Shown one piece after another: positions 45,267 to 57,800 of a stretch of 64,000 bases of DNA. The notes beneath the pieces are model-generated. The model saw nothing but the letters and a program-made list of their open reading frames with translations. It was not told the origin of the DNA and made no database searches. Both the position numbers and the translations under genes were made by a program. This stretch comes from Gymnopilus junonius (taxonomy: Eukaryota > Basidiomycota > Agaricomycetes > Agaricales > Galerinaceae): assembly GCA_015501075.1 (NCBI GenBank), contig JADNYJ010000056.1:1-64000 (forward strand). The letters are read 5' to 3'. Positions within the stretch are counted from its first letter, which is position 1; every line of letters begins with the position of its first letter.

Positions 45267-47763
45267 ATGTTGCATCTTTCCCTGATTTTCATTTCCCTCC
45301 TGGTAGGAACTTCGTTAGCGAACAACGACTGGTCGCAACCTTGCTTATCCGGGGTCTGTCAATATGGTATGTTCCAAAAATCTCCCAGCATAATTTTGGC
45401 TTACGGTGGATCCAGATTTGCCATCAAACGGATCGGCATCTGGTACTTTGAAGATTGTAAGTCTCCGATTTTTAGAGCTGCTCAATGGCATATGGCTAAC
45501 TGGAATTACAGTGGGGTTCCGACAACGCCATCTCCGACATCACAACAGCCGCAGGATGGCAGATTATCGATTGCTCGCCCAGTGCCCTTCAACAAGACAT
45601 TCGACTTGTCTGCGCATCTGGCAACTCAAACTGTACCCACCTGTATGACGGATCCGGCGATATTAACGCTGCTGTAGGGAAAGTTGTTCGTCTGCCAGAA
45701 AGCGTGAGTTTTGATCTAGTTACTTATTGGCACCATGAATGAGCCTGACGACTCTACTGTAGTGTGGACAAAGCGCTTTCGCCGTTGTGACAAAATCTTG
45801 GACACCTCAGGACCAATCGATCCCCTCTTCCATCACACCTTCAAATGGCGCAAAGCCGACTGTCCGAGGTCTTCACCTCAGTACAAGCTTTTCTTCTATT
45901 CAACCGTCGTCAGTCTTTTGCTCTTTCCGCACCGCTCCTTCAGCTTCATTCTTCTTCTTTTTCAGTTCCGCCGGACCCGTAAATTTCGTTCTCCAGGCTG
46001 CCAATGTCCCAGGTGCTAAAGCAGACCTTCCCACCAACCCCCAACAACAAAGGCGGAGCAACAGTCGGATCTTTGGACGGAGTTTAGGGAGCTTTGTGCG
46101 TGATGCTGTCAACGGTGAGGACCATAGAGCTCTCTGTCCTTCAATCTATCTCAAAAGCTTTCCTTCAGATATTTCATCTCTGGACCATTTCAACGTCAAC
46201 AAAAGCATAACTCTGCAACCTCTGGACGTCGACAAATCCTTCAACCTCGTCAACCAGAATATCTCCTGCCCTCCTGTAAGTGCCAGCGTGAAAGTCGACG
46301 TTGATGCGAAGGCACACGCTGTAGCTTCCTTCGGTGTCGCTGCCAGTGGTACTATCGTCCCGACCAAGGTAACCGACTTTTCCATCATTGCTGGTAAGTC
46401 TGTTGCCTACTTTCTGCCAACTTTTTAACTGACGACTGCGGTCGTTTTTCAGGCTTGAATGCTAATATCGATGGAAGTGTCGATCTGAAGGCTACTGCCT
46501 CTGGTTCTCTTGATTCCGGCAAGATCAAACTCTTTTCAGTTGGCATTCCAGGACTTGACTTCCCAGGGTATGTATCCTATCTACGTCGTCCATGTCCTGC
46601 CCTTCGACCGCCCGGCTAATCATGTTCATTTATTGCTTCCAGAATCCTGACAATTGGACCTTCGTTCGAAATCGACGGACAAGCGACAGCGACCTTGGAC
46701 GTTGACGTTGACATGACTGTCGGAATCAGTTACACTATCGATAATGCTCAGCTCACCTTCCCGCCCAAGAGCTCTTCCAAAGGGACATTCAACATTGGCG
46801 ACACTCGTGCGTCCATTTCCCCTTTATTCTCCAAATAAAGCGTTCTATGACATGGCTTCTTTCTATCGCTAGCCTTGAAGCTCTCCGCAAGCCCAAGCGT
46901 TACAGCCACCGGCACTGTGGAAGCCCACCTCATCCCAACCCTCAATTTCGGCATTTCTGCCCTAGACGGTGCGGTCGGAGCTACCATCTTCGTTGCACTC
47001 GATGCCAGCGCAACTATGACCCTCACCGGTCAAGCATCGGCTGATGCCAGTGCTACCGTCAACACCAAGAGGGACTTGAGCACTGCGTCTGGAAATGCGG
47101 ATGATCGCTCCGACAGCTCCGTCGACGACGATGCTTCCGATATGTCTGACAACACTGACACCAACAGCAACACCGACCCTTCCTCCGACGCGGCGAACAC
47201 TTCAACTGACAACAGCAACACCAACACGTCTTCCGTCTCACCTAATGCCGCATCTAGTGCCAACGCCGACACCGCTTCCTCATCTACCTCTGCGGATGGC
47301 TCTGCCGCTGCTTCAATCACACCTGACGCGGGCAACGTGCTAGTTTCGACGAACGCCAGCGCAACCTTTGGTGGTTGCTTCTCCGTTGATGCCGCTTTGG
47401 ACGTCAATGCAGGAGCCACCGGAGATTTCTTCGGACTCTTCAATCCCAGCACGACAGTCGATCTTTTTAATCACAAATTTGAGATCTTCAAGGTTTGTTT
47501 CTCGATGATGCTGCCTCTGCCTACATACTGACATTGTAATATTGCCAATTTAGAAATGCTTTGGATCAAGCTCTGCACAACGACGATCTTTGCCAGCCAG
47601 AATCTCGCGTAGCCTGTTGTCGCGAGGTCGTTACTCCGCGTCATCATTGTCAAAGCGCTCACTACTTGAAGGACGTGGATTTAGCCTCACATGCCCGAGC
47701 GCTGCGGGTGGCAATAGCATTCAGCAAACTGTTGTGGATGAGACGGTTCCTGCCTCAGAGTAA
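45267..47763 (+). CDS. Secreted Ser/Thr-rich protein of a basidiomycete-specific family
   Basis: ATG 45267 with a signal peptide (MLHLSLIFISLLVGTSLA), then mature NDWSQPCLSGVCQYD. About nine exons; intron junctions are GT-AG and in phase (for example after CQY-G, KI, LPES, IQP-TC, DAVN-G, IIA, DFP, GD, IFK). The N-terminal part holds SGTLKIWGS...GWQIIDCS...RLVC with paired cysteines and VVRLPES. The middle is a long beta-rich region (CPPVSASVKVDVDA, GSLDSGKIKLFSVGIPGLDFPGILTIGPSFEI, VEAHLIPTLNFGISAL). An insertion of about 100 residues is Asp/Asn/Ser/Thr low complexity, likely O-glycosylated. The end is basic/Ser-rich with KCF and TCPSAAGG. I recall similar secreted proteins in agarics with no assigned function. 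No GPI signal is evident. Confidence 0.75.
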
Positions 47764-48015
47764 CTACAGGCACTTTTCGACCTTTCTTCAGTCCTCCAAC
47801 AGATATTGTTCTGTTTAGGATCTCTAAAGAGTAAATGGCGGACCGTAGTTGCCAACAAGTTTTAAAACTTTGAATTAGGATGATGTTGGGTTGAAATTGC
47901 ATGGCCACTTCAATAGTCTGTATTCAGATTACTCTTTACGAGCCACTGCGAAGAATATTTGTAGAAACACACTATTCTGCATCTGAAATTGTTTTAGAGG
48001 TAGCGCTTTATTATT

Positions 48016-51000
48016 CTACTGTACATTTAATTCTAGGTGTCTACTCGAGATTCTCTCTTTCTCGCTGTCACCATCTTCAATAAAGAAGATACTGCTTTCT
48101 CTGTCCTCGACAGCAGTCTCCAAATATGATCTTAGCCCAATGCTTTCAGATTTGAAAGAATACACGACCCTTAGGTCTGTGGCTGACAAGCTCGGAAATT
48201 TATCCTCTTCCATTAGGGCTTCAAGGGTAGTGCTGCTAGCTTCCTGCACGATTTGAAGTATTTTGGATAGGTATTGCTTCTGCATGCCTACGAAATTAAA
48301 AGCATTGTATTTACTTTTTAAAAAAAGGACTGACTGGATAACTCCTCTTTGGAAAGTAAAGGATCAAAGTCTCGGTGCAACGTCCTAAAAATGGGCCCAA
48401 GAATTTCCGAACAAATGACCTTGCCATGGATATCATCTAGTCACAAAGTCTACATTAATTATAAAACTTTAGAGTCAGGAGTCAGATTTGCATACCATAT
48501 TTCATTAAGGTAGCAAATGTCTGCTGGATTGCTAAATGCTGACCAAGATCACTGCTTTTAGATATTCTGAGAATAAGTTGGATATACTCCTTCAAGTCAA
48601 GACTATGTCGGAGAAGCTTGTCTTGAGCCCATATTAGATCACCTTAACTTGACAAAATTAAACTGACTGACCACTTGCAAAGAGTACCTCTAGATCATGT
48701 AGAGCAGTTCTAGACACCTGTCTATCTGGGTGATCTCCAAGTGAAAGTAATGGAGTAAGAATGTCCTTGACTGCAATCAGATGGCATCCATGCACTGGAA
48801 AAATAAAAATAAAAACTGAAAATAGCATAGAATATCAATTTAAACCAACCTGTCTGGGAAAGGAAAGGAATAATTCTTAGAACCAACAATTTTAATTGAT
48901 CATCTGGATTCAAAAGAAGATCTTTTAAAATGTTGATATGTCCTTCCTCCAAAAATGGGTTGCCTGATTCTTATTTTTTTGTTTTCAGAAAGGTGATCAC
49001 AGAATATACAGTAAAATGGACAACTTACCATGCTTAGCAAGAAGATACAAGATATTAACAGATGACAGTTGAAAAAATATATCCCCTGTAGCAGCAGCAG
49101 AAAGAAGGCTTGCTACAAAATTCTCCATCAAAAGAATTGGCCGTAAATGGTCTTGAGCTGGTATTAGTGGTAATAAGTATTGGAGAGTGAAAAGCAGCTT
49201 ACCTGAAATAATAATATGATGTAATGTTTCTGCAGCCTGTTCTTGGATATCTAGCAGATTGGTTGAGCAAAATAATTCTGTTACTTCTATAATGATTTGT
49301 GTTGATAGAAATTTCATGATTGTTTGATCTGATTACCAGTCAGTTCTGGCCAGGAGTTGATACTAGAAAATACATACAATTTTTGAATTGAGTATACTGA
49401 GCACATTCTGTTATTACTGTCAATGCAGCCAATATGCTTTGATTGTTGCCACTATCAATGAGCTTTGCAAGGATTTCTGATGTAGTATCAGGTAATAGTG
49501 TGATAGGATGATTGCCTATTTAATCAGAAGCTTCAGAAAATATGAACAGAAGAAATAATCAAACAAGGCCTACTATGCTTCATGCATATTGTCAATAAAT
49601 TTAATGCAGGTTCTGATAGATCTGTCCAGTCTTCCCAAACAATTGAAAGAAGGTGGTCAACTATCACAGGATTAATGATGGCTGATTTCATTTGATCTAG
49701 AAATAGGTATAGTCAGTATTGAACACAAAGCTAAATGCAGTACATACCATATTCAACAAGGCCCAAAAGAGCATTTAATGAAGCCTTTCTAACAGGAATA
49801 TTTCCATTTTTTATTCTTTGACCCAAAAGAAAGATGAGCTTGGAGTTTTTGAGGTACTGCCGTAAATCAACTTCATAAATTTAGCATTTTACCACAGACA
49901 TAAAAAAGGTAGTCTTGCTTACAGTAAGGCAGACAACTAAATAGTAAATCAATTGAGAGAATTTGTGAAGCTGCATCATTGCTTTCCAGGAGATGGATGA
50001 TTGAATAGGCCACATGAGTCAGAACTAGGGGCCTTTGGGTATCATGTTTAATTTCAGGAAAGAAATTCAGATATCCAAGTCCTGTAGAATTATGAAATTG
50101 GATTATAGTTTATACCTCCAAGGAATGATAACTTACTGAAGTGGAGGACATTTTTGAGGGTATAGTAAGCCATGTTGATAGAACTTTTGGTAAAGGATTC
50201 AACATTGGTCAGGGTGTTGAGTAGAAAAAAGATTATATCAGATGTAAGGAGGGAGCTGCAGTTGATATCTCATAAAAATAGTCAACACAAATAGTTAGGC
50301 CTGCAAGGCAATGACTTACTATCAGAAGAAATATTATATAGAATTAACATCAGCTTGTCAGTTAGTTCTGACAGGGCACTTTGGAACCTAAAGAGATGGA
50401 CAAGTGATTGCTGAAGTTCAGGAACAAGAGCATTTTTGATTTCATCTACAGAAAAAAATAAGATGGTACAATAGAAAGAATAGAGAATATAACATACCAT
50501 ATGAAAAGCAATTCAAAATAAAGTCCAGTATATCTTTCTGCATTTGGGGTATACTTGAATCCAAAGCTAATGCAATGGCTTGACCAAACTTTTTTTGGTT
50601 CAAAGCTGCCCTTGCATCATCTACAAGCAAAGAAGATATTAAGTATTCTTTGTTAACTCTTTTGATTGAAGTTCAAGTACTTGCCATAGGATAATAAAAC
50701 CTTTAGTACCCTCATTGCTGCTGTTTGTAAGCTGCTTTCCTCTGCCTCCAACATAGATATCAGAGTATTGCCTAGATCAAGCCTTAGGAATTCTTCCCTA
50801 GGATACTCTTAAGATAATTCAGAATAATTACTTGAAAGAAAGGCCTATATTACTCACCATGATTGAGGAATGAAGAAACAGTTGTGATGGCTGCTTCTTG
50901 GACATTCAATTGTCCACTCTTCAGCATTGCAGTGAGAAGAGTATCAAATATAGATTCAATCCAAGTGCCAAGCATAGATTGCTCATAAACGACAACTAGA

Positions 51001-53303
51001 AAATCATTTAGTATCAAATCTACTGAGATCAAGGTCACCTACCTGGACTCCCATCCATATTTTCTGTCTCCTCATTTCTCAAAAAGACAGAAAAAATAAG
51101 TAATCCTTCTGCTTGAAACTGAGGATCACCATGAGGAATGTAGTCCAAAAGCATTTTTAAAATATTATGCTCAATTAAAATTGCACATCCCAGCTCTTCC
51201 CGGAATCAGTTGATTATTTTTCCTGAAGAAACGTGACCAGCATTACCCTGTTGCGCAATAGTCATAACTGATTTGAGTACAGCGCGTTGTACCCTTTTTT
51301 GAGGATGTTTGATCATGTGCTCGAAAGTTGGGCCAATGGTAGGGCCTAGCAACATCTGCTGCAGAGAGTCTAGTATACCAAGTGGTTAATACTCAATAAG
51401 ATTTGATGAATGAAAAACTAACCATCCTCCAGAATATTTCCGAGGGCAATGCCCCCATCTATGGCTGACAGAATAAGACAGGCTTCGGCCAAGAGGTGTT
51501 GATGAAAAGATTTGGTACATTTCAGAACAACATCAGGAAGACTCTCCATGAAAGGAGCTGGTAATGAGAGCCCAGAGCGCACATAGACGTGAATTTGGAT
51601 GCACATAATGAGTTCGAGAACTTCTCCTTGAAAAAGCTCCCAAGATAAAATTCCTCCTGGTTTGAGGAGCGGTACAAGAGCGCTAGCAGTCCAGTTTAAG
51701 GACGAGTTTGTTGTCTGCACTAAAGACAATAACACCGTAAGGTAGGCGAGAGTTACGTCAGGGCTCTCAGTCTTCTTTGAAGATAAAAAATTTTCGGCAA
51801 GGTTGCGAGTCAGGGAAGGAAGGGGATCAGCGTTGTACAGCGCTTCCTGTAACTTTGGCGTTATAGGCAGACCAGCAAGCGCGCAAACTGGGTCAGAAAG
51901 ATTATAGCTCCGAGAAAGCGAGAAGAGCCCGACCAATACTTCTGCTCGGAGCTCATTTGATGGCGGTTTCGAGGCGAGCATTAACTTGTATAATGAAGCA
52001 ACAGACCGCATGATGGCTCCGGTCCATAGCCTCCTGATGTTCGTTACAGAAAGGCAGAGGAGTTCGACTTTCGTATATACCGGGGAGCGAATGATGCGCC
52101 GCGCTCGAAGGCGTCGCCTGTGAGGAGGAAAAATAAAATGGCCGAAAATGTCAGAGACGGCAACGAGTGGAAGGAGCAAGCCAGGAAGCTAAGTGCCAAT
52201 GAATCAAATATTTTACACTGGAGAAACAAGGCTTACGACTGGCAAGAGACCGGAAATGGGTGTTCTGAAAGGAGAGTTGGGGTTAAGGAATGGACGGACG
52301 CTGCATCCAAGATAGAGCAGCATAGTGATCGCAATAAGGAACGACACGATAATCGCTATCCGGGTCGTCCTGGTCAACAAAATGACCAGGCCGGCGAAGA
52401 AGAGATAAAACGCGATATGCAGCGTGATCGGTAGCGCGGCGATCACAGAACGGACGTGGTGTTGGTCTTCGCCAAAGAAGCGCCGGTGGCGATTACATGC
52501 GTCGACGATGGGCACACCGGCAGAGGCGGGAATGAATTCGCGACCCAGCCTTTGGCGAGGATGCTCCCGAACGCGCCGACCAAGCTGAAGGTCATGCTAA
52601 CGAACCATAGTCCATTACCCAGACGATGGGAGTTGAAGGAACGAAAGGCGTAGATAAATCGACGCGTTGGTAGGCGAGAAGCCGGGGAGAGGCGCTGGAT
52701 GACCTGCTCAAGCAGCGCATTCGTCAGATCCTGCGGGTCTTGTTGAAGGTTCTGTCGGGTATCGACCAGGAAGGCAGTTAAAATAGCTGAGAATAAACCA
52801 GCCTACGTTTCAAAAAAAAAGAATTAAACAACTTGGAAATAGGAATATTAAATACACATACGAAAATGAGGATGGTGTCCAGGTCGCTATTCCAAATTCT
52901 CATCAGTTCTTCTCCTTTGGACTTTGTCAAGTCAAGATACATAGTCCAGACTTTCGCGTCGTCGGCCAGATAGTCAGCGAAAGGATTAGGCAAGTCTCCT
53001 GTGGTGATCAAAGATGCTTCTTCGCTTGACCCGGTCAACACAGAGGATGCCGAGCGTGAAGAGCGGCGAGAAGTGGGGCGAAAGCCTGAATTATAGTCAG
53101 AAAAAGGGAGTAAGGTGAAGTAAGAAATTAAGAAAGGCGTAAAAAATACCCTTGGAATTATCCTTCTCCCCCTTCTCCAAATCCCGACTGAACGGGAATC
53201 GACCGCTCAAAGCTGCAAGACCACTGGAAGGGCCCTCCCCGCGCTTCACAAATTTCCCAAACACATCACTCCACCGACTCAAAAGCGGTAGGCCCAATCG
53301 CAT
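48016..53303 (-). CDS. Large DUF6535-type membrane protein with ARM/HEAT repeats
   Basis: ATG 53303, TAG 48016, about 25-30 exons. The N-terminus contains DDAKVWTMYLDLTKSKGEELMRIWNSDLDTILIFAGLFSAILTAFLVD-type sequence, the signature of the DUF6535 membrane region of agaric proteins, followed by hydrophobic segments (WFVSMTFSLVGAFGSILAKGW; TLHIAFYLFFAGLVILL; AIIVSFLIAITMLLYLGC). The rest is a solenoid of about 40-residue helical repeats, many encoded by single phase-1 exons of about 123-126 nt (DDARAALNQ..., DEIKNALVPELQQ..., DQMKSAIINP...). Likely a membrane-anchored scaffold; function unknown. Odd: an apparent missing base at 52538-52544 (GWVA/EFIPASAG). The join between the membrane and ARM parts near 52090-52240 is my least certain splice, so two genes remain possible. 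Confidence 0.7.
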
Positions 53304-53959
53304 CGATACCTGCTGAGAGATTTAGGAAAGGAAAAAAAATCTGGCAAGGGGGAACAGTATCTCGTGAGCTTTTACCTCATATAAGTATTAAAAAGGCGCA
53401 TACGAAAATAATCCCCGAGTCCGAATCGTCATCCCCAGTCATAATCGGACGTTTTTCTCAGAACGTTAACGTTATCCTGTCCCTCCCTCAAGGCAATGCC
53501 TATCCCCAAAAAAGATGACATTTTGGATTCTTGGCGGCAGTGTACCGTACATACTCCCGCGGAACAGACTGCAGTGCACGAACTGGACTGCGCCGGCCCC
53601 CCCACGCGCGTTAATTGAGAACAACACCATGGGAAATTCGAGATCATATTCCCGGAGTCCCAATAGGATTGTGTGGGATACAGGTGACCCAAGTACGCCT
53701 GTCCTTGGGTCGTATCTATAATATTGATGATTGATAGGTAAGCTACTGGGCCCCACGAAATTTAATAAGATTGATCGTCAATTTTCTTTGGACCCTGGAC
53801 ACGACAAAAACATTTTTGGAAAGAACTCACAAATTTGTACGTAGAACCGTGAAAGGAGGGATTGGTGCGGGGGGGACTATCATAACCTGCGTGATTTAGA
53901 TACGCAAGAGTAACAAAGAAGGATGAAGAAGCAGTGCAAACTTCATCAGAGGCTTTCCA

Positions 53960-54330
53960 GAGACGCGCCCTGTTCATCAAAATTCCGACGTCGAAGATCA
54001 ACTTTCTTCATGTGCACTTGTCTGGGGACCACCAGTTCAGTGATAGTGAGAGCCAGAGTGTGTCAAAACCACCAGTCTATAACGACCAGGGATGCGAATA
54101 AGTAGAATATGAATATGACTGGATCTGGGAGCAGGGGTGGAAGGAAATGCACAAGAATGGGTCACGGTGGGGGGATCCAGCTCATCATCGAAATCCAGCA
54201 TCAAATTCAAAGGCCCCCTGCTTGCTCATCAAAACTCCGACGACGGCGTCGACTAATCTTCGTTTCAGTATATTACTACTCCTTCATGGCACTAGCCAAA
54301 TTATCTATCAGTCTATAACGATCAGAACGG
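53960..54330 (+). repeat. Imperfect direct repeat pair
   Basis: CATCAAAATTCCGACG and CATCAAAACTCCGACG begin, and CAGTCTATAACGACCAG and CAGTCTATAACGATCAG end, two similar segments about 250 bp apart, with weaker similarity between. Probably an old local duplication. Confidence 0.5.
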
Positions 54331-54642
54331 CACTCGTAGTTGAGCAGTGCCCCAGGGCATCATTATCCTTCTCCATTCTTTTTTCAAACTCATCTTTCCG
54401 ATTCTTATCCTTACCTGAAGCCATTATACTTTTAATACCTTGCAATCAATTCTCGAGATAAATTGAGAATTCTTCCATCCATTGATACATTCTTGATACG
54501 TTCTACGAGTGCTAAGAAAAGAATCTATAACCTATAGAGTACTTAAATCATGAAGGTGTACGTGTATCCATTACCGACGGAGTCAAGTGAGAGGGGGAGA
54601 AGAAAGAAAAAAAAGAAGGAAAAGGTAAATTAGAGAAAGAAT

Positions 54643-54670
54643 CAGGAAACGGGAAACGGGAAACAGGAAA
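54643..54670. repeat. Short GGGAAAC tandem repeat
   Basis: About four units of (A/G)GGAAAC just downstream of the oxysterol-binding protein gene. Confidence 0.6.
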
Positions 54671-54801
54671 TAAACATAAAAAAAAAAGAAAACGCAAAAA
54701 CAAGGAAAACACGGAAAAACAAAAAAAAACACAGTTCGTTCAAGGCCTTCAAATTGTCTCATCGCATAACCAGCAAAAAACCCAAGGTTACCCGTCACTC
54801 C

Positions 54802-57800
54802 TCACTTCATCCTCAACTCTCTCACCACCTCGGGCTCCTCCACAAAAATATCATCCACACCCTTCCACTCCCCTCTCCCCTTATCCCCCCCACCCGCCAA
54901 CCACACCCGTTCCCTCTCAACCCAATACTCCACCCTCCCCTCCCCATTCCTCAGCGGACTCCACACCCTCTCCCCTGTATCCCCCTCCGTCTCCGCCACG
55001 AACCACCTCGGCCGATGTCCCTCCATCTTCCCCTCCTCCCTTGCCTTCCTCATCCCCCTCTGCTTTTCTTCTTGGGCCGTCTTCAGCTCGTTTGCTAGTT
55101 CGTATTTGCCCAGCTCAAATGCTCGTTGGTCAGGACGTAAGCGGCAGTCGGTGGGACAGAGGAAAGGGCGTAGAGTGTCTTGGGGGCAGTCGTTCAGGGT
55201 GATGGCGAATGGGGTGAGGTTGAATGGGGATCCGGGCGGTTTATCCGAGTTCCGCCAGAGGAGAATGTACTCGGGTGAAGGAGAAATAGAGGGCGAGTTG
55301 GGTCCACCGCCTGGGACGCTGATGTCCGGGTGGAGTTGACCACCAGCGCTGCCAGTCCCCATCTTCTTGGCGACGAGCTGCGAGTTCCATCTGCCCGCGA
55401 TTTCATATGCCACGTCGCCTTGTGCGTCGATGACTTGTCCAGAGATTTCGTATGCGTCTTTGCCCCTCCACCCGCGGGGTTTGAAGGTGAGTATGCATTG
55501 ATCGCCTGTTCGATGATTCGTGATCTAGCATAACAAAGAATCAAATCGTCAGTTCAACTATAGGGCCCAAGGACGAGTGGAAAAAAAACATATAAAACGT
55601 ACCACCATATCCCCATAATGATCAATCGTAGGCGATCCCAGAATGAAACCCGACACATTCGTAGTGACCTTCTTCCAACTATAATGTTCCACCACCTTTC
55701 CCTGCGCAGCCTCGCCCTTGGCCTTGGGATACCCCGGCGCTATCTCTTCAGGCAGGAGCAAGTCGGCATGAGCGACACCTGTCGGCCTAATCTCAAACGA
55801 TTTACCCATAAACTTGTTCTGGGCGTCGACCTACAGATGATAGTGTGAGTATAGAATACATGCGCGTAAATAGATAAGGAGGCAAGAGAAGGATGAATTC
55901 ACCTCGCCATAATAATGCCACCAAGTCGACTCGGCCCAACACGCCGAGATGGGAGGGTGGTGGCTCACTTGCTCAGACACGTATCGGTACTGCCTGTCCA
56001 ACCTGACATACTCGAAAGTTTCGCTCTATAATGGATGAGGTCAGTAAGCTAAAGTCAATAGAAGAGAAGAGAAGAGAAGAGGGGAAAGGAAAGGAAAGAG
56101 ACGTACGAGCATAGGGTTAAAAGGCTTGGCGATCCTCCCATCGTCGACGAATAATTCGACATTGCAAATGCAGCACGAACGCAATCCGCCTGAGCGGGTC
56201 CTTCTCATGAGCAGCCACGTCCACTAATCAAAAGAAAAAAGAAATGATCGTCGTCAGCTACAGTCTCAAAGCCAAAGCCAAAAAAATCAAGAAAAACGAT
56301 ATCCAAGAAAAAAAAAAGAAAAGAAAGCAACTAAACACTCACAACACTCCGAAAACTCCATATCCTCCGCCATCCTCTGCAGCATACTCGTCGGCTCATT
56401 GAAAAACACCGGAAAACTAATCTTCGTCAGATCCTTCCCAATACTATGCTTCAACACACTCCATAAACTCGTACTCGGCCTCTGGTCGTTCGAGATCCCC
56501 AACCGCGTCCTCAAATGCACGTAGCCAGCATACGGCGGTACGCTCACACTCACACCCTTCAAATGGGGCAGGTGCAAGCTGATACGATTATACGTCTGCG
56601 TCTGCAAGGACATGGACATGGCTGAAGCTAAACTGAGGCTCAAGAGCCCTGCGGGGTGTTTCTCGAGCTCAGACTCTACTCGAGCTTCAGTGTCCGTCGG
56701 GAGGGCTTTAAGTCCTTTCGGGGTAGTTACTGCGAAAGAGAGGGGGGATGAGATGGGGGAGAGACCTGCGCTGCCGGGACTCTTGAGCCCCTCGTATACC
56801 ACGAGGTTGGGAAGGTTGTTGGCCTCGATCGCATCAAAGAACTCGTCCTCTTCGTCTGTGTCTATTTCGGGTTCTTGGCCATCGATGGTGAGCACGGGGG
56901 GTGGGGGTGGTTGGATTTGGGGCTGTCGTTGCAGTTGTTGTGGCTGCTGCTGTTGCTTGATGCTTGGCTGAGGTTGAGGTTGAGCTTGGAACTGAGGATA
57001 ACCAGGTAACGCGATTTGCGGAGGGCGCTGTTTGATCGTATCCTGAGGCCCAACTAACGTATCAAGCGTCCCACTCCTCCTAGGCCCAGTCCCAGTCGTC
57101 TTAATAGTAGTAGGAGACGGTTGTTGAACAACAGGCACCTGCGCCGGCGTTGGCATTGGCGTCACAGGCTCCTGTGCCTCCATCACCGGCGACGGCTGCA
57201 AAAATCCCGACCCAGACCCCGTCCGCATCAACCCGCCCAAACTCGGCCTCCTCCTCTCCCTCTCCCCACCCAACGCACTCGCGTTCATCGTCCCTACCAC
57301 ACTCGGGCCAAACACCCGACTGCCCCTCCGCCGACTCCTCGCTCTGAGCTCCTGCTCAAGTGTCTCGCCCTCTCTCACTACCACGGCCAAACTCTCCTCC
57401 CAGAACTTTTGGCGCGCTTTTTCCTTTTTCACGCGTTTGGCCCACCATTCTTCGCGGTCGTGGCTCATTTGTAGGTAGTCATTGAGGAGAGATTGCGTGG
57501 TGAGGAGGGATTCTTTGAGCGCGTTGCGCATTTCCCTTGCGTGATTTTGAGCTTGAACTGGGCTTTGAATTTGGGCTTGAGTTTGAGCTTGAGCTTGAAT
57601 CTGTCCCGAGGTCGCAGTGAGATTATTCAACAGCTGGATGCTCAACTCCAACTGCGCAGCAGCCGCATTACCCTGCAACTCAAAACCATGATGCGGGGGC
57701 CCCTTGCTCTCCGCATCCACCAGGGAAGAAGACGCCGAATCTTCCTCCTCTCCTTCCGCATCGGCCCCTTCGTCCTCATCACCGCCCCCGCCGCCCCCCG

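Larger units (their letters stand above)
53304..54801. other. Intergenic with imperfect direct repeats and short tandem tract
   Basis: About 1.5 kb between two minus-strand genes. Holds two copies of a diverged segment (about 53960-54093 and 54215-54330) and a GGGAAAC tandem tract with A-rich DNA at about 54640-54730, which is the 3' flank of the oxysterol-binding gene. The ORFs here are unsupported. Confidence 0.45.
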
